Origin: Phaeovulum sp.
GTDB taxonomy: Bacteria; Pseudomonadota; Alphaproteobacteria; Rhodobacterales; Rhodobacteraceae
Reading direction: 5' to 3'
Length of the DNA: 64,000 bases
NCBI RefSeq assembly: GCF_030684035.1
Contig: NZ_JAUXPI010000058.1
Span: forward strand, 49,709 to 113,708
Positions 1 to 8,497 of this stretch are shown here, piece after piece. Made by a program: the position numbers and the translations under genes. The stretch's first letter is position 1. Each line of letters starts with the position of its first letter. Below the pieces are notes generated by a model. That model was not told where the DNA came from. It saw only the letters and a list, made by a program, of their open reading frames with translations, and did not search any database.

Positions 1-2
1 CG

Positions 3-377
3 CCGCTCCTCGCGCGCCAAGGCCCCGATGGCCGCCCGCTGAAGCGCCGCTTCGGCGCGTGGATAGGCACCGCCTTCCGCCTTCTCGCCCGCCTAAAGCC
101 CCTGCGCGGCACCCCCTTCGACCCCTTCGGCCGTTTCCCCGAACGGCGCATGGAACGCGCGCTGATCGCCCAATACGAATCCGACATGGCCGAGGTGCTG
201 CCTTCGCTCACCCCCGCCACCCTCGCCATCGCCCGCGAACTGGCGGAACTGCCGCTTTCGATCCGCGGTTTCGGCCCGGTAAAGGCAGCCGCCGCCAAGG
301 CTGCCGCTGCCCGCCGCGTGGCACTTCTGGCGGCCTTCCGCGCGGGCGGCACGCCGCAACAACGCGCTGCCGAATAG
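3..377 (+). CDS. Indolepyruvate ferredoxin oxidoreductase, C-terminal end (partial)
   Basis: This is the last 124 codons of a gene that enters from the left edge; the frame is open from the first bases. The segment has RRFGAW near its start and then [16 protein letters not shown], an alpha-helical stretch and a terminal RGFGPVK. That pattern matches the C-terminal region of the long fused indolepyruvate:ferredoxin oxidoreductases of Proteobacteria, which oxidatively decarboxylate aryl-pyruvates to aryl-acetyl-CoA in the cytoplasm. The catalytic TPP and iron-sulfur domains lie outside the window, so the identification rests on the tail only. murI follows after about 70 bp on the same strand. 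Confidence 0.7.
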   Translation, partial: PLLARQGPDGRPLKRRFGAWIGTAFRLLARLKPLRGTPFDPFGRFPERRMERALIAQYESDMAEVLPSLTPATLAIARELAELPLSIRGFGPVKAAAAKAAAARRVALLAAFRAGGTPQQRAAE

Positions 378-450
378 CGCATGGATTTTCGCCGCGCCGC
401 GGCCTAGAAAGGGCCAAAGGCCCGCAGCTTGCCGGGCCAGAGGGGGCAGC

Positions 451-1263
451 ATGGCGGTTGGTGTTTTCGATAGTGGCCTCGGCGGCCTCACGGTGCTCGA
501 TGCGGTGCAAAAGCGCCTGCCCGATGTCGCCTTCGTCTATTACGGCGACAACGCCCATACCCCCTACGGCGTGCGCGACGCCGAGGACATCTTTCAGCTC
601 ACCTGTCGCGGTGTCGAGCGGCTCTGGGCCGAGGGCTGCGATCTGGTCATCGTCGCCTGCAATACCGCCTCTGCGGTTGCTCTCAAACGCATGCAGGAAA
701 CCTGGCTGCCGCCCGACAAACGCGCGCTTGGCGTGTTCGTGCCGCTGATCGAGGCGCTGACCGAAAGGCAATGGGGCGATAATTCCCCGCCCCGCGAGGT
801 CGCGGTAAAACACGTTGCGCTTTTCGCCACCCCCGCCACCGTCTCCTCGCGCGCCTTCCAGCGCGAACTGGCGTTTCGCGCGATCGGGGTCGATGTCGAG
901 GCGCAGCCCTGCGGCGGCGTGGTTGATGCGATCGAACAGGGCGACGAGATTCTTGCCGAGGCGCTGGTGCGCAGCCATGTCGAAGCGCTGAAACGCCGGA
1001 TGCCCCACCCCGAGGCCGCAATTTTGGGCTGTACCCACTACCCGCTGATGGAACACACGTTCCAGGAGGCGCTGGGGCCGCAGGTGCGGGTTTACAGCCA
1101 GGCCAACCTCGTCGCCGAAAGCCTCGCCGACTACCTCACCCGCCGCCCCGAAATGCTGGGCAGCGGCAGCCGCAGCGTGAACCTGACCACCGGCGACCCG
1201 GCGCAGGTCTCGGCGCGCGCCACGCAGTTCCTGCGCCGGGGGGTGGCGTTCGAGGCGGCATAA
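451..1263 (+). CDS. murI: Glutamate racemase
   Basis: A cytoplasmic cofactor-independent racemase that makes D-glutamate for peptidoglycan. The 270-residue length is normal. The N-terminal FDSGLGGL contains the conserved Asp7-Ser8. The two catalytic cysteines are Cys70 in VACNTAS and Cys194 in GCTHYPL, with His196 beside the second. The ATG at the start gives the usual N-terminus with no extension. It stands between the indolepyruvate oxidoreductase gene and the TetR promoter and appears monocistronic. Confidence 0.95.
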   Translation: MAVGVFDSGLGGLTVLDAVQKRLPDVAFVYYGDNAHTPYGVRDAEDIFQLTCRGVERLWAEGCDLVIVACNTASAVALKRMQETWLPPDKRALGVFVPLIEALTERQWGDNSPPREVAVKHVALFATPATVSSRAFQRELAFRAIGVDVEAQPCGGVVDAIEQGDEILAEALVRSHVEALKRRMPHPEAAILGCTHYPLMEHTFQEALGPQVRVYSQANLVAESLADYLTRRPEMLGSGSRSVNLTTGDPAQVSARATQFLRRGVAFEAA

Positions 1264-1360
1264 CCGCCGCCACCGCGCCCGCCACCTGAAAGCGCCAGCC
1301 ACCCGATCCCCCCCCGCCGGGCGCGCCCCAGCCCCGTCAGCCACCGCAAAACCGGTGCTG

Positions 1361-1409
1361 TTGACAGATCGCTTTGCATCGCGTTAGTCTTAATCAAGCG
1401 CATGATTAA
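1361..1409 (+). promoter_or_regulatory. Promoter and palindromic operator of the TetR gene
   Basis: TTGACA at 1361-1366 is a perfect -35 hexamer. A weak -10 (TTAGTC or TAGTCT) lies 17-18 bp further on. Directly after it is TTAATCAAGCGCATGATTAA (1390-1409), a 20-bp palindrome with a single mismatched pair next to its GCGC centre. An operator of this size overlapping the transcription start, 21 bp before the start codon of a TetR regulator, is the usual arrangement for autorepression. Binding by the neighbouring TetR protein is inferred. Confidence 0.65.
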
Positions 1410-1430
1410 ACTTTTGCCCAAAGGCCCCGC

Positions 1431-2099
1431 ATGCCAACTACCGCTGCCGTCCTCGATACGCCGCAAGACGCCGCCGAAAGCCTGCTTGACGCGGCCGAGG
1501 CGCAGTTTTCCGAGAATGGTTTTCATGGCACCACAACCCGCGGCATCGCGGCTGCGGCCGGGGTGAACGCGGCGCTTCTGCACTATTACTTCGGCAGCAA
1601 GGAGCAGCTTTTCGCGACCGTGGTCGAACGCCGCGCCGCCGAGATAAACGGCCGCCGCCGCGCCCTTCTGGCGGCACTTCTCGCCGAAACCCCGACCCCG
1701 TCGCTTGCGGCTCTGCTGGCGGCCTTCCTGCGTCCGACCATCGAATTCGGCCATGACACCACCCGCGACGGGCAGCGCTATGCGCGGCTGCTGGTGCATG
1801 TGGCGGCGGGCACCGATGAACGCTCGCGCCGCCTGACGGCGCAAAACTACAACGGCATCGCGCAGGAGTTCATCACGCTCTTTTGTGCCGCGGTGCCGGG
1901 GCTGGCGCGCAAGGATGCGGTGCGCGGATACCTTTTCGCCGTCTCCATCGCGCTTTCGCTGATGGGGCGCACCGGCCGTGCCGGAGATCTTTCCGAGGGT
2001 GCCTGCCACGACGAAGATGTGGACGCGGCCATTGAGGAGGCAACGGTTTTTGCGGCGGCGGGCATTCGTGCCCTGGCCGCACATCGAAAAGACAACTGA
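1431..2099 (+). CDS. TetR/AcrR family transcriptional regulator
   Basis: A 222-residue one-component repressor. The N-terminal helix-turn-helix is clear at about residues 33-60: TTTRGIAAAAGVNAALLHYY followed by FGSKEQLF, the diagnostic TetR signature. The C-terminal ligand domain is variable and gives no ligand. The gene is preceded by a strong palindrome and followed 44 bp later by the TRAP transporter operon, so it probably controls that operon and its own expression. The inducer is unknown; a substrate or CoA-ester intermediate of the downstream pathway is the natural guess. Confidence 0.85.
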   Translation: MPTTAAVLDTPQDAAESLLDAAEAQFSENGFHGTTTRGIAAAAGVNAALLHYYFGSKEQLFATVVERRAAEINGRRRALLAALLAETPTPSLAALLAAFLRPTIEFGHDTTRDGQRYARLLVHVAAGTDERSRRLTAQNYNGIAQEFITLFCAAVPGLARKDAVRGYLFAVSIALSLMGRTGRAGDLSEGACHDEDVDAAIEEATVFAAAGIRALAAHRKDN

Positions 2100-2143
2100 A
2101 GAAACGGGGCGAGGAGGCCCCGCATCACCAACGGGAGGTTACC

Positions 2144-3211
2144 ATGAAGTACCAACTGACCCTTGCGGCGGGGGCTTTCGCCGTGGCGCTTGCGCTGCCG
2201 GTATCGTCGCAGGCGCAAACCATCAACGTGACCCTGATCAACGGCCATCCGCCGATTTTCCTCTGGGTCAAGCACCTGACCGAAACCTACATTCCCACCG
2301 TGAACGCGGCGCTTCAAGGTTCCGGCTACACGATCAACTGGACCGAGGCCTATGGCGGCACGCTTGCCGCCGTCGGTGGCGAGCTTGAGGCGCTGGAAGA
2401 TGGTCTGGCCGAGGTCGGCGTGGTGCCGACGGTGTTTGAACCAACCTCGCTGCCGCTGCAAAACGTCACCTACTACACCCCCTTCGGCCCCTCCGACCCG
2501 AACCTCATCATGCAGGTCATGGACGATCTGCACGGCTCGGTACCCGGAATGATCGGATCTTGGGAAAAATTCGGGCTGGAATATCTCGGCGGCGGATTCG
2601 CACTCGACAATTATGTGCTGATGACCAACTTCCCGGTCGCCACGCTCGATGACCTCAAGAGCCATCGCATCGCCGCCCCGGGCGCTGCGGTGAACTGGCT
2701 TGAAGGCACCGGTGCGGTCGGCGTGGCGGGCAACCTGACCACCTATTACAACGACATGCAGACCGGCGTGTTTGACGGGCTGATCGTGTTCCCCACCGCC
2801 GCGGCCCCTGCCAAGCTGCAAGAGGTGGCCCCCTATGTGACCATTACCGATTTCGGCGCGCAATATGCCGGGTCGCTGGTGGCCAACAAGGATTGGTTCG
2901 CCGCGCAACCCGCTGTGGTGCAAGATGCCCTGCGCAAGGGTGCCGCAGCCTACACTACCGCCTATCTTGCCGAACAGGGCGCACGGGTGGCCGCGGCGAT
3001 GACCACGCTCGCAGGCACCGACCCGTCGAAAACGACCCACCTGAGCGATGCTGAAAAAGCCCGCTGGGCGGCGGCACTGCCCGATGTTGCCGGTGGCTGG
3101 GCGAAAGATGCCGATGCCCAGGGTCTCGCCGGAACCGAGGTGCTCAACGCCTATGTCGCGGCGCTCAAGGCCGCCGGTGTCGTGCTGCCGCGCGACTGGT
3201 CGCAACGCTGA
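2144..3211 (+). CDS. TRAP transporter substrate-binding protein (DctP family)
   Basis: A periplasmic binding protein of a tripartite ATP-independent periplasmic transporter, 355 residues. Residues 1-24 form a Sec signal peptide (KYQ start, hydrophobic core, cleavage near SQA). The mature part has the DctP-like segment DDLKSHRIAAPG, the region that normally carries the carboxylate-binding arginine. A strong GGGAGG ribosome site precedes the ATG. It is the first structural gene of the operon and is followed by both membrane subunits. TRAP ligands are nearly always organic acids; the exact ligand cannot be read from sequence. Confidence 0.85.
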   Translation: MKYQLTLAAGAFAVALALPVSSQAQTINVTLINGHPPIFLWVKHLTETYIPTVNAALQGSGYTINWTEAYGGTLAAVGGELEALEDGLAEVGVVPTVFEPTSLPLQNVTYYTPFGPSDPNLIMQVMDDLHGSVPGMIGSWEKFGLEYLGGGFALDNYVLMTNFPVATLDDLKSHRIAAPGAAVNWLEGTGAVGVAGNLTTYYNDMQTGVFDGLIVFPTAAAPAKLQEVAPYVTITDFGAQYAGSLVANKDWFAAQPAVVQDALRKGAAAYTTAYLAEQGARVAAAMTTLAGTDPSKTTHLSDAEKARWAAALPDVAGGWAKDADAQGLAGTEVLNAYVAALKAAGVVLPRDWSQR

Positions 3212-3266
3212 GCCGACCGCCGGGGCGAGCAAGCGCCCGCCCCGGCGCATCCGCGGGGGTAAATCC

Positions 3267-3824
3267 ATGTCGAGACTCGTTGATCTGCGAACGGGCGTTC
3301 GCGCCTTTGACCTTGCCGCTTCGGTTCTGGACAAGCTGACCATGCTGGCAAGCGCGCTTGGCACCCTCTGCATTCTCGGGATCATGGCATTGATCAGCGC
3401 CGATATCGTTGGCCGGTTCGGCTTTGGCCGTCCGATTGCGGGGGTTCCCGAAATCGTCGCGATGTCGATTCTGGCGATTGTGTTCCTGCAAATTGCCAAC
3501 ACGCTTTCACATGACAAGCTGACCCGGTCGGATGCGCTGCTCAGCCTGCTCCGCCGGTACCGTCCGCGCCTTGCCGATGCGCTGGATGCGGCGCTGCACA
3601 GTGCCGGGGCGTTTCTGATCGGGGTGCTGATCAGCGCCTTCCTGCCGCTGTTTCAGCGCAGCTATGGCCGCCGCGAAATGGTCGGGGCGGTCGGGCAATT
3701 CCTCGCGCCGATCTGGCCAGTGCATCTGATCGTGCTGCTGGGGGCCGGGTTGCTGTTTGCGGTGTTCGTGATGCGCGCCCTGGCGCTTGCCTACCGCGCC
3801 GCAAACCCGTGGTCCGCGCAATGA
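3267..3824 (+). CDS. TRAP transporter small permease (DctQ family)
   Basis: A 185-residue membrane protein with about four transmembrane segments, the size and topology of DctQ subunits, which pair with DctM. The ATG before SRLVDLRTG was chosen because it sits after the gap behind dctP and gives the normal DctQ length; the open frame extends further upstream but there overlaps dctP in another frame. The stop overlaps the dctM start as ATGA, so translation is coupled. Confidence 0.8.
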   Translation: MSRLVDLRTGVRAFDLAASVLDKLTMLASALGTLCILGIMALISADIVGRFGFGRPIAGVPEIVAMSILAIVFLQIANTLSHDKLTRSDALLSLLRRYRPRLADALDAALHSAGAFLIGVLISAFLPLFQRSYGRREMVGAVGQFLAPIWPVHLIVLLGAGLLFAVFVMRALALAYRAANPWSAQ

Positions 3825-5137
3825 CAGGCGTTGAAATCGGCCTTGTCTCGCTCGTCGGCATCCTTTTACTGATCTGGACCGGCATGCATGTCGCCATCGC
3901 GCTGGCGCTGGTCAGCTTTTTCGGCGTCTGGATGCTGCGCGACAATGCGCAGATCGCGGCGCGGGTGCTGTCGCTCGCGGCACGCGAAGGCATATCGAGC
4001 TACCTTTTCGGCGTGGTGCCGCTCTTTGTGCTGATGGGGCTGGTGGTCAGCCGTGCCGATATCGCTCGCGACACCTTCGAGGTAGCCAACCGCGCCTTCG
4101 GCAAGTTGCAGGGCGGGCTAGGCATTGCCACTGTCGGTGCCAACGCGATCTTCGCCGCAATAACCGGCATCTCGATAGCCTCGGCGGCGGTCTTCGCCCG
4201 GGTCGCCGTTCCCGAAATGGTGCGCGCTGGCCATACCGCGCGTTTCGCCACCGGCGTGGTCGCAGGCTCGTCGGTGCTCGGAATGCTGATCCCGCCCAGC
4301 CTGCTGATGATCCTTTACGGAATATTGTCAGAGCAATCCGTCGGCCTGCTGTTCATTGCCGGTATTGGCCCCGGTCTGCTTCTGGCGCTGGCTTACTGCC
4401 TTGGCATCTACGCGATGGTGCGGCTGTTCCCCGGCTTCACCGGTCGCGCCACGCCGCCGCCGGTGCAACCGCGCAGCCTCGCTGCCGCGATCGGCGATAC
4501 CAGCGCCAAATTGCTGCCGATCGTGGCGCTGATAGCGCTTGTGCTCGGCGGCATCTACGGCGGCGTCTTCACCCCGACCGAGGCAGGCGCGATTGGCGCG
4601 CTCGGGGCGATTGTCATCGCTTTCGCCAAGCGGCGGATGAACCTCGGCGCGCTCTGGCGCGTGACACTTGAAGCCGGGCACATCACCGCCTCGATCTGTT
4701 TTCTCATCATCGCCGCGACGATGTATAGCCGCATGCTCTCGCTCTCGGGCCTGCCTGCATTTCTGACCCAGTGGATCATCGGACTCGATCTCGGGATCTA
4801 CGGCTTTATCGCGGTGTTCGTGCTGGTGCTGATCGTGCTCGGCACCATCCTCGATTCATCCTCGATCATGCTAATCACCCTGCCGCTGGTGCTGCCGATC
4901 GCGCAGCAACTCGGCATCGACCTGATCTGGTTCGGGGTGATCACCGTGCTGGCGGTGGAAATCGGCCTGCTGACGCCGCCGCTCGGGATTTCGGTCTACG
5001 TCATCAAAAGCTCGCTCGACGATCCGCGGATCTCGCTTGGCGATGTGTTCATCGGTGCCGCCCCCTTCGCGCTCATCATGCTTGCCTGCCTGATGCTGGT
5101 CGTCGCCTTCCCCGTCATTGCTGTTGGAATTCTGTAG
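3821..5137 (+). CDS. TRAP transporter large permease (DctM family)
   Basis: The 438-residue transport channel subunit, about twelve hydrophobic segments, full length. Family features include GSSVLGMLIPPSLLMILYG in the middle and LGTILDSSSIMLITLPL towards the C-terminus. A GTG start twelve bases earlier is possible, but the ATG in the ATGA overlap with dctQ is preferred. Together with DctP and DctQ it should drive sodium- or proton-coupled uptake of an organic acid, presumably the substrate of the enzymes that follow. Confidence 0.88.
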   Translation: MTGVEIGLVSLVGILLLIWTGMHVAIALALVSFFGVWMLRDNAQIAARVLSLAAREGISSYLFGVVPLFVLMGLVVSRADIARDTFEVANRAFGKLQGGLGIATVGANAIFAAITGISIASAAVFARVAVPEMVRAGHTARFATGVVAGSSVLGMLIPPSLLMILYGILSEQSVGLLFIAGIGPGLLLALAYCLGIYAMVRLFPGFTGRATPPPVQPRSLAAAIGDTSAKLLPIVALIALVLGGIYGGVFTPTEAGAIGALGAIVIAFAKRRMNLGALWRVTLEAGHITASICFLIIAATMYSRMLSLSGLPAFLTQWIIGLDLGIYGFIAVFVLVLIVLGTILDSSSIMLITLPLVLPIAQQLGIDLIWFGVITVLAVEIGLLTPPLGISVYVIKSSLDDPRISLGDVFIGAAPFALIMLACLMLVVAFPVIAVGIL

Positions 5138-5150
5138 GAAAGGTTCATCC

Positions 5151-5921
5151 ATGCGCATCATCGACCTGTCGGTGCCGCTCGAATCCGGCATCGCCTCGGA
5201 CCCGCCGGGCTATGAGCCGAAAATCACCTATCTCGGCCACAAGGACACGCCGGGGCAGGTGCTTCAGTTCTTCCCCGGACTGACCGCCGACGAGCTTCCC
5301 GGCGGCGAGGGCTGGGCGATCGAGCTTCTGCAGATGCAAACCCACAACGGCACCCATCTTGACGCGCCCTATCACCACCATTCCACGATGAACCACGGCG
5401 AGCGCGCCATCACCATTGATGAAGTGCCGCTGGAATGGTGCTTTCAGCCCGGCGTCAAGCTCGATTTCCGGCATCTGCCCGATGGTCATGTCGTCACCGC
5501 CGCCGAGGTCGAGGCAGAGCTGGACCGCATCGGGCATACACTTTCGCCGCTCGAAATCGTCGTGGTCAACACCGCCGCGGGCGATGCTTACGGTCAGCCC
5601 GATTACCTCAACCGTGGCTGTGGCATGGGCCGCGCCGCAACGCTCTGGCTGCTGGAGCGCGGCGTGCGGGTGACCGGCACCGATGGCTGGAGCTGGGATG
5701 CGCCGTTCTTTCACACCCGCCAGCGCTGGGCGCAAAACCCCGATCCGGCGATTGTCTGGGAAGGCCACCGCGCCAGCATCGAGATCGGCTATTGCCACCT
5801 TGAAAAGCTGACCAACCTCGACCGACTTCCCGCCACCGGTTTTCGCATTTCGTGTTTCCCTTTCAAGATCAAGGCGGCCTCGGCAGGCTTCGTGCGCGCC
5901 GTGGCCATTCTCGACGACTGA
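5151..5921 (+). CDS. Cyclase family protein (metal-dependent hydrolase)
   Basis: A 256-residue member of the cyclase superfamily that includes kynurenine formamidase (KynB) and isatin hydrolase. The metal-binding signature HxGTHxDxPxH is intact at residues 65-75 (His65, His69, Asp71, His75). The ATG was chosen for a good N-terminus (MRIIDLSVPLE) 13 bp behind dctM. In the operon with a BKACE enzyme and an SMP-30 lactonase it may open a cyclic amide, ester or lactone. The reaction is not determined by sequence. Confidence 0.85.
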   Translation: MRIIDLSVPLESGIASDPPGYEPKITYLGHKDTPGQVLQFFPGLTADELPGGEGWAIELLQMQTHNGTHLDAPYHHHSTMNHGERAITIDEVPLEWCFQPGVKLDFRHLPDGHVVTAAEVEAELDRIGHTLSPLEIVVVNTAAGDAYGQPDYLNRGCGMGRAATLWLLERGVRVTGTDGWSWDAPFFHTRQRWAQNPDPAIVWEGHRASIEIGYCHLEKLTNLDRLPATGFRISCFPFKIKAASAGFVRAVAILDD

Positions 5922-5985
5922 TCCCGTTCCATGCACCCCTGCCGCGCCCGCCAAGCCCCGGTGCGGTTCCGAGAGGAGACTGAAA

Positions 5986-6924
5986 ATGGCGAAATCGCCC
6001 CGCAAGATCATCATCACCTGCGCCATCACCGGCGGCATTCACACCCCCACCATGTCGGACGCGCTGCCCTACAAACCCGCCGACATCGCCGCACAGGCGA
6101 TTGCCGCGGCAAAAGCCGGTGCGGCGATCCTGCACCTGCACGCGCGCGATCCCGAAGTTGGCCGCCCCACCGCTGACCCCGAAGTGTTCATGCAGTTTCT
6201 GCCGGAGATTCGCCGCGCCACCAACGCCGTGGTCAACATCACCACCGGCGGCGGGCTTGGCATGACGATCGAACAGCGCCTTGCCGCGCCGCTGCGCGCC
6301 AGCCCGGAAATGTGCTCGCTCAACATGGGCTCGATGAACTTCGCGCTGCACCCGATGGCCGACAAATACACCAAGTGGAAATTCGACTGGGAAGAACCCT
6401 TCCTGCGCGCCAGCGATGATTTCATCTTCCGCAACACCTTCCGCGATATCGAGCGGGTGGCAAAGCTCTTGGGCGAGGGCCACGGCACCCGCTTCGAGCT
6501 GGAATGTTACGATGTCGGCCACCTCTACAACCTCGCGCATCTTGCCGACCGCGGCATTCTCAAGCCGCCCTTCTTCATCCAGACCATCTTCGGCATTCTC
6601 GGCGGCATCGGCCCGGACCCGCAGAATGTCGGCATCATGAAAGCCACCGCCGACAGGCTTTTCGGCACCGATTATCTTTGGTCGGTGCTGGCGGCAGGGC
6701 GGCACCAGATGCGGTTTCTGACACAGGCGCTGGTGCAGGGTGCCAATGTTCGGGTCGGGCTGGAGGACAATCTTTATATTGGCCCCGGTCGGCTCGCGGT
6801 CAGCAATGCAGAACAGGTCACCAAGATTCGCGGCATCATCGAGGCGCTCGATTTTCAGATCGCCACGCCCGACGAGGCGCGCCAGATGCTTGCGCTCAAG
6901 GGTGCCGACAAGGTGAGTTTCTGA
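5986..6924 (+). CDS. BKACE-family beta-keto acid cleavage enzyme (DUF849)
   Basis: A 312-residue enzyme of the BKACE family, whose founding member Kce condenses a beta-keto acid with acetyl-CoA to give acetoacetate and a new acyl-CoA. The TIM-barrel start ITCAITGGIHTP and the zinc-binding HLHARD (His50, His52) are present, as is the later VGLEDNLY. A GAGAGGAGA ribosome site precedes the ATG. The stop overlaps the next gene as TGATG. BKACE subfamilies differ in substrate, and the active-site residues that decide it cannot be assigned by eye. It implies that the pathway passes through a 3-oxo acid. Confidence 0.85.
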   Translation: MAKSPRKIIITCAITGGIHTPTMSDALPYKPADIAAQAIAAAKAGAAILHLHARDPEVGRPTADPEVFMQFLPEIRRATNAVVNITTGGGLGMTIEQRLAAPLRASPEMCSLNMGSMNFALHPMADKYTKWKFDWEEPFLRASDDFIFRNTFRDIERVAKLLGEGHGTRFELECYDVGHLYNLAHLADRGILKPPFFIQTIFGILGGIGPDPQNVGIMKATADRLFGTDYLWSVLAAGRHQMRFLTQALVQGANVRVGLEDNLYIGPGRLAVSNAEQVTKIRGIIEALDFQIATPDEARQMLALKGADKVSF

Positions 6925-7430
6925 TGAGCGAGCAACCTGCGGGCAAACCGGCGCAGCGCGCGGTGGTACAGTTCGATTGCCACGGCACCGCCAGCGGCAA
7001 GATGCGCAACGACCTGAGCGTGCAGATGCGGCAGCCGTTTGCCGAAGGCCCGTTCGAGTTGGCCACCGACGAAGGTGCCTTTCACGGCGGCGAAGGCACC
7101 GCGCCGCCACCCTTGGCGCTGTTCGTGGCCGGGTTGACCGGCTGCATCATGACCCAGATCCGCGCCTTCGCGAAGCGCATGGGGGTAACCCTGACCGGCC
7201 TCACCGTCGATGCCCGCGTTGAATGGGACTGGGAGGCAAAGGGCCGGATCTATGAAACCGGGCCGCGCAGTTTCGAGGTTGATGTGGCAATCGAAAGCCC
7301 CGATGCGGAAGACAAGGTGGCGGCCCTTATCAATGCCGCGCGCAAGGGCTGTTTCATCGAGCAAACCTTGGGCCGCCAAAACACCATTCGCCACCGGATG
7401 AAAACGCCTGATGGATGGAAAGAGCTATGA
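6924..7430 (+). CDS. OsmC family protein
   Basis: A 168-residue OsmC/Ohr-like protein. Both redox cysteines expected of the family are visible: Cys74 in LTGCIMTQ and Cys143 in KGCFIEQ. OsmC proteins reduce organic peroxides or act on small thiol-reactive compounds. It is coupled at both ends (TGATG with the BKACE gene, ATGA with the SMP-30 gene), so it is part of the catabolic operon rather than a general stress gene. Its job in the pathway is unknown; detoxification of a reactive intermediate is possible. Confidence 0.82.
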   Translation: MSEQPAGKPAQRAVVQFDCHGTASGKMRNDLSVQMRQPFAEGPFELATDEGAFHGGEGTAPPPLALFVAGLTGCIMTQIRAFAKRMGVTLTGLTVDARVEWDWEAKGRIYETGPRSFEVDVAIESPDAEDKVAALINAARKGCFIEQTLGRQNTIRHRMKTPDGWKEL

Positions 7431-8440
7431 CCAACCCGCTCGACGGCTTCACCGTCACCGAAGCAGACATTTCCTATGTCGGGCAAGGCTTGCAGCGGCC
7501 CGAATGCATATTGGCTGAGCGTGATGGTTCGCTCTGGTCGGCCGATGCGCGCGGCGGTGTCGTGCACATTCGCCCCGACGGCAGCCAGGAACTGATCTCG
7601 CAAATGCACGATGATCGCTTTGCCGCAACCGCCGATGCCGCCGCCCGGTTCACCCAAGGCACGCTGCCCAACGGCCTTGCCTTTGATGCCGATGGCTCGA
7701 TCCTGATCTCCAACTTCGGCACCGACAGGCTGGAGCGGATGACCCGCAGAGGGCAAAGCGAGGTGCTGCTCGACAGCATCGACGGCACCCCGATCGGCAA
7801 GGTCAACTTCGTGCTGCGCGACAGCAAGGGCCGCATCTGGCTGACCGTCTCGACCCGCATCAAGAACTGGATGCAGGCGATCAGCCCCAATATCGCCGAT
7901 GGCTATGTGGCCGTGCTCGACGAACGTGGCGCGCGCATTGTCGCCGATGGCTTCCGTTTCACCAACGAGATCCGCTTCGATGCCGCCGAGGAATGGCTTT
8001 ATGTGGTCGAAACCTCCGGCCGCCGCATCACCCGCCTGCGTATTGGTGCCGACACCTCGGTAACCGCGCGCGAGGTCTTCGGCCCCGCCGATACCGGCGG
8101 CTTTATCGACGGCATCGCCTTTGATGCCTTCGGCAATCTCTGGGGCACGCATGTAATGTCGGACCGGATCTTTGCGATCACCCCCAAGGGCGATTTCCGG
8201 GTGATCCTCGATGACGACGTGCCCGGCCCCTCTGCCGCGCTTTACGATGCCTTCGCCCGCGATGCGGTGACGCCAGAGCTGATGCTGGCCTGCGGCGGGC
8301 GCATTGCGCCATGGTTCGCGTCGGTCACCTTCGGAGGCCCTGACCTGCGCAATGTCTACATCGGCTCGCTGCGCGGCACCCGGATTCCGCTGTTCCGCAG
8401 CCCGGTTCCCGGCATGCCGATGGAGCATTGGCACCGCTAG
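7427..8440 (+). CDS. SMP-30/gluconolactonase family beta-propeller hydrolase
   Basis: A 337-residue six-bladed beta-propeller protein of the SMP-30/gluconolactonase/LRE group, calcium-dependent lactonases. Typical repeats are LPNGLAFDADGSILISNFG and DGIAFDAFGNLWGTHV. The ATG in the ATGA overlap with osmC was used. It is the last gene of the operon; the restriction-modification genes follow on the other strand. With the cyclase it suggests a ring-opened substrate. No signal peptide is seen, so it is probably cytoplasmic. Confidence 0.8.
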   Translation: MTNPLDGFTVTEADISYVGQGLQRPECILAERDGSLWSADARGGVVHIRPDGSQELISQMHDDRFAATADAAARFTQGTLPNGLAFDADGSILISNFGTDRLERMTRRGQSEVLLDSIDGTPIGKVNFVLRDSKGRIWLTVSTRIKNWMQAISPNIADGYVAVLDERGARIVADGFRFTNEIRFDAAEEWLYVVETSGRRITRLRIGADTSVTAREVFGPADTGGFIDGIAFDAFGNLWGTHVMSDRIFAITPKGDFRVILDDDVPGPSAALYDAFARDAVTPELMLACGGRIAPWFASVTFGGPDLRNVYIGSLRGTRIPLFRSPVPGMPMEHWHR

Positions 8441-8497
8441 AGCGCACCGGGGCAGCGCCACTAAGGCTTCCGGTCCCCGCCGGGGGGGATTACCAGA

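Noticed and set aside
208..1344. Minus-strand open frame opposite murI
   Set aside because: murI has both catalytic cysteine motifs; the antisense product is Arg/Gly-rich with no recognisable domain.
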